This document shows, piece by piece, positions 6,097 through 11,894 of a stretch of DNA of 11,894 bases. Source of the stretch: Ruminococcus sp. UBA7014 (GTDB lineage Bacteria; Bacillota; Clostridia; Oscillospirales; Ruminococcaceae); contig DJXC01000089.1 of NCBI GenBank assembly GCA_002449575.1, positions 1 through 11,894 on the forward strand, given 5' to 3'. A program made the translations under genes and the position numbers. Within the stretch, counting starts at the first letter, position 1. Every line of letters starts with the position of its first letter. A model generated the notes under the pieces. The model was given only the letters and a program-made list of their open reading frames with translations. It was not told the DNA's origin and searched no databases.

Positions 6097-7416
6097 ATGT
6101 CTGAACCCAGAATTTATCAGCCGGATATGGAATGCATGAATCCGGAACAGAAAAAAGCCCTGCAAAGCGAACGGCTTCGCAAAACTGTAAAACATGTCTA
6201 TGACAATGTCACACTCTACAGAGAACGTATGAATGCAAAAGGTATTTCACCGGAAGATATTCAGTCTGTTGATGACCTGAAACTTCTGCCGTTTACTGAA
6301 AAAACAGATTTAAGAGATACATTCCCGTTTGGGCTGTTTGCCGTTCCGAAGGAAGAAATTGTCAGAATTCAGGGGTCTTCCGGTACAACCGGAAAGCCGA
6401 TTGTTTCCGGCTATACTGCACATGATGTGAAAATCTGGACAGATATGGTTGCCCGTGCTATGGCAGGTATCGGCGCAGATGAGAAAGATATTATTCAGGT
6501 CTGTTATGGATACGGACTGTTCACCGGCGGGCTGGGCGCACATCAGGGCGCAACAGAAGTCGGTGCAATGGTGATTCCCATGTCCAGCGGCAACACACAG
6601 CGTCAGATTATGATGATGCAGGAACTCGGCAGTACCATTCTGTGCTGTACACCTTCTTATGCAGCTTATCTGGGTGAATCCATCCGTGATGCAGGACTTG
6701 TTCCCGGAAAAGATATTAAACTCCGTGCCGGACTATTCGGCGCAGAACCATGGACAGAAGAAATGAGAAAGCATATCGAAGAAACACTTGGCATTGATGC
6801 CCGTGATATTTACGGTCTGACTGAAATTGCAGGTCCGGGTGTTGCCTTTGAATGTCAGGAAAAGAACGGCGCACATATCAACGAAGACCATGTAATTGCT
6901 GAAATTATCGACCCTGTGACAGAAGAACAGCTTCCTTACGGAACACCCGGCGAACTGGTATTTACAACTATCACCAAAGAAGGAATGCCGATGCTTCGTT
7001 ACAGAACGCATGACATCTGCACACTTTACAACGAAAAATGCAAGTGCGGCAGAACGACAATCAGAATGGGACGCATTACCGGCAGAACTGACGATATGAT
7101 TATTGTCCGTGGTGTCAACGTCTTCCCGTCCCAGATTGAAACCGTGCTTGTCAGAACTCCCGGTGTTGCACCGCATTATCAGTTAATCGTTGACAGAGTG
7201 AATAATTCTGATACACTTGAAGTCAAAGTAGAAATGACAGAAGAAATCTTTGCACAGACTGACAGCCTCGGCGAAATGCAGAGATTACAGAAATATATCC
7301 GTGACCAGATTAAGTCTGTTGTCGGCATCATGACAAAAGTTACCATTACTGCACCGAAATCCCTGCCCCGTTCTGAAGGCAAGGCAAAGCGTGTTATCGA
7401 CAACAGAAAATTATAA
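6097..7416 (+). CDS. Phenylacetate-CoA ligase family enzyme (PaaK-like)
   Basis: An adenylate-forming acyl-CoA synthetase that activates an aryl acid such as phenylacetate to its CoA thioester through an acyl-AMP. The 439-aa length matches PaaK. Motifs: the ATP-binding loop SSGTTGKP (94-101), YGYGLFTGGLGAH (137-149) typical of PaaK, DIYGLTE (237-243), RYRTHD (301-306), a CKCGRT metal-type knuckle (315-320), GRTDDMIIVRGVNVFP (329-344), and the C-terminal SEGKAKRV with the probable catalytic Lys429. AAGGAG at 6081-6086 sits 10 nt before ATG 6097; an ATG at 6040 would precede the likely transcription start, so it is rejected. In gut anaerobes such genes often accompany indolepyruvate oxidoreductase genes, which are not seen here. 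Its divergence from shikimate genes fits an aromatic theme, but the true substrate is unproven. Confidence 0.92.
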   Translation: MSEPRIYQPDMECMNPEQKKALQSERLRKTVKHVYDNVTLYRERMNAKGISPEDIQSVDDLKLLPFTEKTDLRDTFPFGLFAVPKEEIVRIQGSSGTTGKPIVSGYTAHDVKIWTDMVARAMAGIGADEKDIIQVCYGYGLFTGGLGAHQGATEVGAMVIPMSSGNTQRQIMMMQELGSTILCCTPSYAAYLGESIRDAGLVPGKDIKLRAGLFGAEPWTEEMRKHIEETLGIDARDIYGLTEIAGPGVAFECQEKNGAHINEDHVIAEIIDPVTEEQLPYGTPGELVFTTITKEGMPMLRYRTHDICTLYNEKCKCGRTTIRMGRITGRTDDMIIVRGVNVFPSQIETVLVRTPGVAPHYQLIVDRVNNSDTLEVKVEMTEEIFAQTDSLGEMQRLQKYIRDQIKSVVGIMTKVTITAPKSLPRSEGKAKRVIDNRKL

Positions 7417-7464
7417 TCTGCTAAGGTAAATCGGAATTTTACAAAGAACAAATAAGGAATGATT

Positions 7465-7698
7465 ATGAACATAAAAGAGCTTGAAGGAAAACTTAAAATT
7501 GCAAATGTTCCCAAAAGCTGTTATTCCATACTAAAAGGCGGACTTCCAAATGAAGTCTTATGCTTAACAGCCGAAGGCGGTAACTGGATTGTATATTACA
7601 GTGAAAGAGGAAGCAGAACAGGATTAACCACATTCAAAAGTGAATCAGAAGCCTGTATTTATTTCTACAATAAGCTAAAGAAATACGGAAGAAAATAG
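7465..7698 (+). CDS. 77-aa protein of unknown function, possibly immunity-like
   Basis: AAGGA at 7454-7458 lies 6 nt before ATG 7465 and directly abuts the alternative ATG at 7459, so 7465 is chosen. The sequence contains KGGLPNEVLCL, GGNWIVYYSERG and ESEACIYFYNKL. This looks like a compact alpha/beta domain with a central two- or three-strand sheet and a final helix. From memory, small proteins with a PNE..CL, W.VYYSERG, EAC.YF pattern occur as immunity or orphan immunity genes near polymorphic toxins in Firmicutes; I cannot confirm the family here and no toxin gene is visible nearby. It follows the paaK-like gene by 48 bp without a clear terminator, so it may be read through from that promoter. 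Confidence 0.75.
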   Translation: MNIKELEGKLKIANVPKSCYSILKGGLPNEVLCLTAEGGNWIVYYSERGSRTGLTTFKSESEACIYFYNKLKKYGRK

Positions 7699-7770
7699 TT
7701 GTAAATTCTGATTTATCACACATATTTTAAATAGCAAACTGAAAAAATCATGATAGAAAGGGGCGGAATA

Positions 7771-8811
7771 ATGGGTATTATTCAGGCAACAGCCAGTGCC
7801 GTCAGCGGCTCACTTGCTGCACAGTGGCTGGAATATATTGTTTCTGACCGGATGGATAATAATATTCTTATGACAAGAGGCGTTCGTGTTATCAGAGGCA
7901 AGAACGGCAATGAATATTCAAGAGTGCAGACCATCTCCAACGGCTCAAAAATCAAGATTGCACCCAATCAGCTCATGATTCTCTGTGACGGCGGTCAGAT
8001 TGTCGATTACTGCGCAACAGAAGGCAACTATGAAGTCTGGCTTTCGTCTGCGCCTTCCATGTTCAACGGCGAATTAAGTGCCGCTGTGAAAGAAACATTC
8101 CAGAGAATCAAATACGGCGGTCAGCCTTCGGCAAGTCAGGAGGTATATTTTCTGAATTTGCAGGAAATCAAGGGTTTAAAATTCGGCACAAGAAATCCGC
8201 TCCAGTATTTTGATAATTTCTATAATGCAGAATTATTTATCCGCTGTCACGGGACATATTCTATCCGGATTACTGACCCGCTCAAATTTTTTGAAGAAGT
8301 TGTTCCCCGCAATGCAGATTACGTTTCCACACAGGTATTATCTGACCAGTGTCTGGAAGAATTTCTGATGGCATTGCAGGGGGCAGTCAGCCAGATGTCA
8401 CAGGACGGAGTCCGGGCTTCCAGTCTGGGCGCAAAAAGTCAGGACATTGTCCGATATTTAAATTCTCAGCTGGATGACCTCTGGAAAGAAAAACGGGGAA
8501 TTGAACTGGTTTCCATCGGCATTGGCAATATCAGCTATGACGACCAGAGCCGGGAATTAATCGAAATCCGCAACCGGAACGCTATGATAAATCAAAATCC
8601 TGTTTCCCCTCCTGCTCCGGCACAGACAGAACGACATTCCCGGCTGAATCTGCGGAAATCATGGGCATGTCAGTGCGGTTCGGAAAATTACGGAGATTTC
8701 TGCTCTGTCTGCGGCAGAAAAAAACCTGACCCACGGAACTGCTGGACTTGTTCCTGCGGACTGACGAATACCGGAAACTTCTGTTCCCGGTGCGGAAAAA
8801 GACGTTCATAA
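7771..8811 (+). CDS. ydjI: YdjI-like SPFH-domain protein with two C-terminal zinc ribbons
   Basis: A 346-aa protein of the YdjI/virion-core family. The N-terminal two-thirds (about 20-265) is an SPFH (stomatin/prohibitin/flotillin-like) domain, recognisable by AAQWLEYIVSDRMDNNILMTR-type opening (16-36), VYFLNLQEIKGLKFGT, and the helix running through QDIVRYLNSQLDDLW. After a Pro/Ala linker (about 277-290) come two near-identical short zinc ribbons: Cys300, 302, 311, 314 and Cys327, 329, 338, 341, each reading WxCxCG..N.G.FCS.CG. In B. subtilis, YdjI helps tie the PspA homologue YdjF to the membrane through YdjG and YdjH. Here it leads that set, 33 bp before the ydjG-like gene. GAAAGGGGCGG lies just before ATG 7771; the in-frame ATG at 7750 lacks a site of its own. 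No strong promoter is seen in 7699-7750. Confidence 0.88.
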   Translation: MGIIQATASAVSGSLAAQWLEYIVSDRMDNNILMTRGVRVIRGKNGNEYSRVQTISNGSKIKIAPNQLMILCDGGQIVDYCATEGNYEVWLSSAPSMFNGELSAAVKETFQRIKYGGQPSASQEVYFLNLQEIKGLKFGTRNPLQYFDNFYNAELFIRCHGTYSIRITDPLKFFEEVVPRNADYVSTQVLSDQCLEEFLMALQGAVSQMSQDGVRASSLGAKSQDIVRYLNSQLDDLWKEKRGIELVSIGIGNISYDDQSRELIEIRNRNAMINQNPVSPPAPAQTERHSRLNLRKSWACQCGSENYGDFCSVCGRKKPDPRNCWTCSCGLTNTGNFCSRCGKRRS

Positions 8812-8844
8812 TTATAAAAAAATTTACTATAAGGAGGGTTTTAC

Positions 8845-9915
8845 ATGGCATCTGATGTTCAGGATATGTCAAGCATACAGTACAAATGTCCCAACTGTAA
8901 TGCCGATTTGCGTTTCAATCCGAACAAGCAAGGCTTTTCCTGTGAATTCTGTGACAGTTTCTTCACGATTGAAGAATGCAAAGCCGCAAATGAAGAAATG
9001 CAGGCAGAAAATCAGCAGATTGCGCCGGCACAGGACGAATTTGCTGAAAATAATCAGCTTTATACCTGCCAGAGCTGCGGTGCAGAACTGATGACTGACC
9101 TGAATACAACGGCAACAGAATGTATTTACTGTCATAATCCTGTTGTGCTGAAAGGCAGGTTATCCGGTGAGTACCGCCCCTCAAAAGTCATTCCGTTCAA
9201 AATATCCCGTCAGCAGGCTGTTGATATTTTTAAGAACTGGTGCAGCCAGCGAAAATTTCTGCCGAAAGATTTTGTTTCAGAAAGTCAGCTTCTGCATCTG
9301 CACGGTGTTTATGTGCCGTTCTGGGTGGCAGACTGTCATATTCACGGCAGAATGAATGCAGAATGTCATAAAATCCGTCATTGGTCTTCTGGTGATTATC
9401 ATTATACAGAAGTTAAAGAATATGAAGTAATCCGTAATGCAGAACTGGATTTTGAAGGCATTCCGGCAGACGGCGAATCAAAAGTGCCGGATGACCTGAT
9501 GGAAGCCATTGAGCCGTTTGACTATCGTGAGACAGTTGCCTTTGAAATGGCATATCTGAGCGGTTTCATGTCTGATAAATATGATGTGAACAAATCACAG
9601 GTTTTCCCTCGTATCCGCAACCGTGCCGTCAATGGCAGTGACCAGATGTTAAGGGCATCCATGACAGGATATGACTCTGTCCGGGTAATTCAGTCTGATA
9701 TGAATATTTTGCAGACAAAATGGCAGTATATGCTCCTGCCGGTCTGGTTCATGTCCTATATGTATCAGGGAAAACAGTATGATTTTGCCATTAATGGACA
9801 GACGGGAAAACAGGCAGGTACACCGCCGCTTGACAGTGGCAAACTTTCCAGACTATGCATTCTGATTGCACTGGGTGCGACAATTCTCGGAACGTTAGGA
9901 GGCTTGCTGCTGTGA
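8845..9915 (+). CDS. ydjG: YdjG-like double zinc-ribbon membrane protein
   Basis: A 356-aa protein starting with two TFIIB-like zinc ribbons, CPNC...CEFC (Cys15, 18, 33, 36) and CQSC...CIYC (Cys75, 78, 93, 96), separated by a Glu/Gln-rich linker. A long middle domain follows with family stretches VIPFKISRQQA (115-125), LHGVYVPFWVADCH (152-165) and LLPVWFMSYMYQGKQYDFA (297-315), then INGQTGKQAG. One hydrophobic segment ends the chain (337-356), so it is a tail-anchored or C-terminally anchored membrane protein with its ribbons in the cytoplasm (inferred). B. subtilis YdjG works with YdjH in recruiting a PspA-family protein to the membrane. AAGGAGG at 8831-8837 precedes ATG 8845. Its stop overlaps the GTG start of the next gene by 4 bp, so the pair is coupled. 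Confidence 0.87.
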   Translation: MASDVQDMSSIQYKCPNCNADLRFNPNKQGFSCEFCDSFFTIEECKAANEEMQAENQQIAPAQDEFAENNQLYTCQSCGAELMTDLNTTATECIYCHNPVVLKGRLSGEYRPSKVIPFKISRQQAVDIFKNWCSQRKFLPKDFVSESQLLHLHGVYVPFWVADCHIHGRMNAECHKIRHWSSGDYHYTEVKEYEVIRNAELDFEGIPADGESKVPDDLMEAIEPFDYRETVAFEMAYLSGFMSDKYDVNKSQVFPRIRNRAVNGSDQMLRASMTGYDSVRVIQSDMNILQTKWQYMLLPVWFMSYMYQGKQYDFAINGQTGKQAGTPPLDSGKLSRLCILIALGATILGTLGGLLL

Positions 9916-10799
9916 AAAAATATCTGATTGTACTGCTGACAATTCTGCTGATGATGCTGTGTATTCCTGTGTATACAGTATCTGCTGCCGAAATGCAGCT
10001 ATATGATGAAGGCAGCCGCCTTTCATCAGAAGAATTTGCCGAAGCCTATGAACGTCTTACCGAAGCCGCTGAACATACTGGCATGAATGTCGTTGTGATT
10101 CTGGGAAATGAACCCCGTTCTGATGCGACTATCGAAAGTGCAGCAGATTCTGCCTATGACCAGCTTTATGGGCAGAAAACAAACGGTATCTGCATTTATA
10201 TCGACGTGAGCAGCAATGCACACCCGTATGATTATATTTCTACTTCCGGACTGGGACAGTTCTATTATACCAACAGCAGCCGGAGCAACAGAGTGGATTC
10301 TATGCTGTATGCAGTTGAAAAATATCTTTATCCTGTAGGGAGTGAAGATGTTTTCGGAGCAGTTATGGCATTTGCCGACCAGATTGAAAATTATTATGAA
10401 ATCGGCATTCCGGACAGATACTGGATTTATGATGATGTATATCATGAATATTATCATGTTGAAAACGGGCAGGTTATCACCACAAGTACAAAGCCTTATA
10501 TTAATATTGGAAACTTGGTAAAAGGCGGTATCATTGGCTTATTTATTGGAATTTTCGCCGCTGTGATTACCAGTGCGGCAGTACGGTCAAAATACAGATT
10601 CATCTATCAGACTGTACCATCGACCTACCTGAATAAAAAAACGGTGCAATACACCGAACAATCTGACAGATTTATCCGAACACGCACCTCCAAAACACAT
10701 GTTTCCAGCAGTTCCGGTTCACGAAGCAGCGGCGGAAGCCACCATTCCGGCGGCGGGCATTCTCACGGCGGTCACGGGGGCGGCGGTCATCACAGATGA
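9912..10799 (+). CDS. ydjH: YdjH-like TPM-domain membrane protein, GTG start
   Basis: Starts at GTG 9912, overlapping the ydjG-like stop by 4 bp; a perfect AGGAGG at 9897-9902 lies 9 nt before it. This start gives a 295-aa protein with a clean signal peptide (KKYLIVLLTILLMMLCIPVY, cleavage probably after VSAA at 26), whereas an ATG at 9855 would put 19 unlikely residues in front. A TPM domain follows (about 36-165: LSSEEFAEAYERLTE, MNVVVIL, NGICIYIDVS), lying outside the membrane, then one membrane span (about 204-224) and a cytoplasmic tail. The last 30 residues are Ser, then Gly and His rich (GGSHHSGGGHSHGGHGGGGHHR region), a possible metal-binding or low-complexity tail. It is the last gene before a strong terminator. 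Confidence 0.88.
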   Translation: MKKYLIVLLTILLMMLCIPVYTVSAAEMQLYDEGSRLSSEEFAEAYERLTEAAEHTGMNVVVILGNEPRSDATIESAADSAYDQLYGQKTNGICIYIDVSSNAHPYDYISTSGLGQFYYTNSSRSNRVDSMLYAVEKYLYPVGSEDVFGAVMAFADQIENYYEIGIPDRYWIYDDVYHEYYHVENGQVITTSTKPYINIGNLVKGGIIGLFIGIFAAVITSAAVRSKYRFIYQTVPSTYLNKKTVQYTEQSDRFIRTRTSKTHVSSSSGSRSSGGSHHSGGGHSHGGHGGGGHHR

Positions 10800-10807
10800 A
10801 AATACAG

Positions 10808-10843
10808 AAAAATCTATGGCGTGTATACGTCATAGATTTTTTT
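10808..10843 (+). terminator. Strong intrinsic terminator after the ydj-like operon
   Basis: A 15-bp stem pairs 10808-10822 with 10827-10841 around the GTAT loop (10823-10826), with only one G-U pair (10819-10830). A run of seven T ends it at 10837-10843. It lies 9 bp after the ydjH-like stop. The A-rich left arm also gives a stem on the other strand, but no minus-strand gene needs it. Confidence 0.93.
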
Positions 10844-10869
10844 GATAAGTAATTATTATATTTACATAT

Positions 10870-10898
10870 TTGACAGATAGGTTTTATAAGTGTATAAT
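10870..10898 (+). promoter_or_regulatory. Perfect promoter for the ABC binding-protein gene
   Basis: TTGACA at 10870-10875 and TATAAT at 10893-10898, exact consensus with a 17-nt spacer. Initiation near 10905 leaves an untranslated leader of about 118 nt before the lipoprotein ATG at 11023. Such a strong promoter ahead of a structured leader suggests that control is exerted after initiation. Confidence 0.85.
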
Positions 10899-10936
10899 AA
10901 TAACAGAAACAGAAAATAAATCTCTACAGAAAGGGG

Positions 10937-10983
10937 CAGTTTTCCATGCACCTGAAACGAATGTGAACTGAATTGCAGTTTAC
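10937..10983 (+). promoter_or_regulatory. Two mutually exclusive hairpins in the leader RNA
   Basis: The segment AACTG (10966-10970) can pair with either of two CAGTT copies. Downstream pairing gives an 8-bp stem (10963-10970 with 10976-10983, one G-U, loop AATTG). Upstream pairing uses 10937-10941 plus a G-U at 10942/10965, and would occlude the region just after the leader ORF's ribosome binding site. Only a short T run (10986-10989) follows the downstream stem, so it is at best a weak terminator. A switch between the two folds is inferred from pairing alone. Confidence 0.4.
10946..10966 (+). CDS. Six-codon leader peptide candidate
   Basis: ATG at 10946 opens a six-codon frame reading MHLKRM and ending in TGA (10964-10966). 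AAAGGGG at 10930-10936 lies 9 nt upstream, a good ribosome binding site spacing, so a ribosome could well initiate here. The ORF sits in the leader of the ABC binding-protein gene and its final codon and stop lie in the left arm of a hairpin (10963-10983). This is the layout of leader-peptide control, where a translating or stalled ribosome changes RNA folding. The peptide has basic residues at positions 4 and 5 but no Cys or Trp run that would name a signal. I do not recognise it as a described leader. Confidence 0.5.
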   Translation: MHLKRM

Positions 10984-11022
10984 TGTTTTATGAGCTTTTT
11001 AAGAAAGGATTTGTGATGATTT

Positions 11023-11894
11023 ATGAAATCAAATAAAATTATTTTCAGTGCGCTTGCACTTGCATTTCTCACTTCTCTTACCGCCTGCGGTTCTGCTGCG
11101 GAAGCAGTCAACCAGTCAGCAGAATCCGTCAGCCCTGCTGTTGCAGTAACGACTGAAGAAGATTGCTGCAAAGATTCCGAAAAAGACTGCTGCAAAGAAA
11201 ATTCCGCTGCTGACTGCTGCGGTTCTGCCGAAGAAGCACTTGCTTCTACAGCCGAACTTGAAAAAACAACTTTTGAACTTGGACACCTGAATTCAACAGC
11301 TCACCTGCTGGCATTTGTCGCTAAGGAGGAAGGCTTTTTCGAGGCACAGGGTCTGAACGTTACACTGACACAGTTCTCCAGTGCCGGCGAACTTGCAACC
11401 GGTCTGGAATCCGGAAAACTGGATGCTGCCTTTATCGGTTCTGTACCGTCTCTGACATTCCAGAGTCAGGGACATGACCTGACTATTTTCGGCGGTGCAA
11501 TGACAAACGGTCACGGCTATGTCATCAAGAAAGAATTTACTGAAAATACAGATGCAAAAGGCGTGGAACTCCTGAAAGGCAGAAATGTTGCTTCTGTTAA
11601 AAATAGTGTGCAGGATGCAGAATTGCAGATTCTCCTGAAAAACGCACATATTCCAATTGGTGAGGGCGAAGACAAAGTAAATATTGTCTATTTTGACAGC
11701 CAGAAAGATGCTTATGCTGCGCTTGCCAATGCCACAATTGATGCCGCTTCTGTATACTCTCCCTACGCCTCTCTGGCAGCAAGTCAGGGCTATGAAATTG
11801 TCTACAGATGCGCCGAAGAACCTGCTCTTGAAAATCAGCCGTGCTGCCGTCAGGTTGCCTTTACTGAAAATCTGAACCAGAACCCCAATACATT
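11023..11894 (+). CDS. ABC transporter substrate-binding lipoprotein (NitT/TauT/SsuA type), cut by right edge
   Basis: An open frame from ATG 11023 to the window edge (290 codons, no stop). The N-terminus is a lipoprotein signal peptide, NKIIFSALALAFLTSLTAC, with lipobox LTAC and lipidated Cys22. A linker of about 60 residues follows, carrying three Cys-Cys pairs (48-49, 56-57, 65-66). The binding domain starts near residue 84 (FELGHLNSTAHLLAFVAKEE) and continues with GFFEAQGLNVTL, SGKLDAAFIGSVPSL, and VYSPYASLAASQGYEIV, the pattern of periplasmic proteins for sulfonate, nitrate, taurine or thiamine-precursor uptake. Another Cys pair, PCCRQ, is at 273-277. The substrate is not decidable. Permease and ATPase genes probably follow outside the window. 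AAAGGA at 11004-11009 is 13 nt upstream, somewhat far. It is preceded by the strong promoter and the structured leader. Confidence 0.85.
   Translation, partial: MKSNKIIFSALALAFLTSLTACGSAAEAVNQSAESVSPAVAVTTEEDCCKDSEKDCCKENSAADCCGSAEEALASTAELEKTTFELGHLNSTAHLLAFVAKEEGFFEAQGLNVTLTQFSSAGELATGLESGKLDAAFIGSVPSLTFQSQGHDLTIFGGAMTNGHGYVIKKEFTENTDAKGVELLKGRNVASVKNSVQDAELQILLKNAHIPIGEGEDKVNIVYFDSQKDAYAALANATIDAASVYSPYASLAASQGYEIVYRCAEEPALENQPCCRQVAFTENLNQNPNT
11161..11220 (+). repeat. Threefold Cys-Cys repeat coding region in the lipoprotein linker
   Basis: Three imperfect copies of a GA(C/T)TGCTGC core encode DCC at residues 47-49, 55-57 and 64-66, two of them followed by Lys and an acidic residue. Spacing is 8 and 9 residues. 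The copies use the same TGC codons, which points to internal duplication. Cys pairs in a lipoprotein linker are uncommon and could bind metal or form disulfides. Confidence 0.7.

Noticed and set aside
7699..7728. Possible promoter TTGTAA/TATTTT before the ydjI-like gene
   Set aside because: Both boxes are poor and the spacing is 18 nt; not strong enough to annotate.
9855..9911. Longer N-terminus for the YdjH-like protein from ATG 9855
   Set aside because: It would put a polar 19-residue stretch before a clear signal peptide; GTG 9912 has a perfect AGGAGG and a 4-bp overlap with the previous stop.
10905..11022. A known metabolite riboswitch in the ABC gene leader
   Set aside because: I see no TPP, SAM, cobalamin or similar conserved core; the region is better explained by the mini-ORF and its hairpins.
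11293..11649. Minus-strand ORFs over the right end
   Set aside because: They are antisense to the substrate-binding lipoprotein, which has a signal peptide, lipobox and family motifs.
1..11894. Many copies of TTCCGG/CCGGAA over the whole window
   Set aside because: They occur in coding frames on both strands and fit favoured codon pairs such as Pro-Glu and Ser-Gly; no regular spacing or intergenic clustering was seen.

Overview
The window looks like a piece of a low-GC, Gram-positive anaerobe of the class Clostridia, most like a gut Ruminococcus-type organism. This rests on strong AAGGAG/GGAGG ribosome binding sites, consensus TTGACA/TATAAT promoters, a two-subunit (class I, Fe-S) fumarase alpha chain, a type III pantothenate kinase, and a lipobox-bearing ABC binding protein. 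The genus is an inference. No rRNA, tRNA, CRISPR array, transposase or phage gene is visible.

Layout. (1) 1-1203, minus strand: a small XRE-type repressor, then coaX (type III pantothenate kinase), then the start of an unidentified protein cut by the window edge. (2) 1207-1319: a gap with a perfect promoter firing right; an inverted repeat lies between its -35 and -10. It drives a 72-aa helical orphan (1320-1538). (3) 1535-5895, minus strand: a tight six-gene operon, aroE, aroK, a metal-dependent amidohydrolase, fumarase alpha subunit, and two unrecognised proteins (87 and 258 aa). Every junction is an overlap or a gap of at most 6 bp. Its last stop codon overlaps the stop of the 72-aa gene. 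(4) 5911-6096: a divergent promoter region. (5) 6097-7698, plus strand: a phenylacetate-CoA ligase-family enzyme and a 77-aa orphan that may resemble toxin-immunity proteins. (6) 7771-10799, plus strand: three genes matching the B. subtilis YdjI, YdjG and YdjH membrane-stress proteins (SPFH plus zinc ribbons; double zinc ribbon plus TM; signal peptide, TPM domain, TM and His/Gly tail). They end at an excellent intrinsic terminator, and no PspA gene is adjacent. (7) 10870-11894, plus strand: a perfect promoter and a leader with a six-codon ORF and two mutually exclusive hairpins. Next comes the start of a NitT/TauT/SsuA-type ABC substrate-binding lipoprotein whose linker carries three Cys-Cys pairs. 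The right edge cuts this gene.

How the genes work together. aroE and aroK catalyse the dehydrogenase and kinase steps of the shikimate pathway. The reason the amidohydrolase and fumarase alpha share their operon is not evident from sequence. The YdjI/YdjG/YdjH set probably forms a membrane-associated complex. The most unusual parts are the leader plus Cys-pair lipoprotein at the right end, the PspA-less Ydj module, the fumarase alpha chain with no beta partner next to it, and the promoter-embedded palindrome beside the XRE gene.
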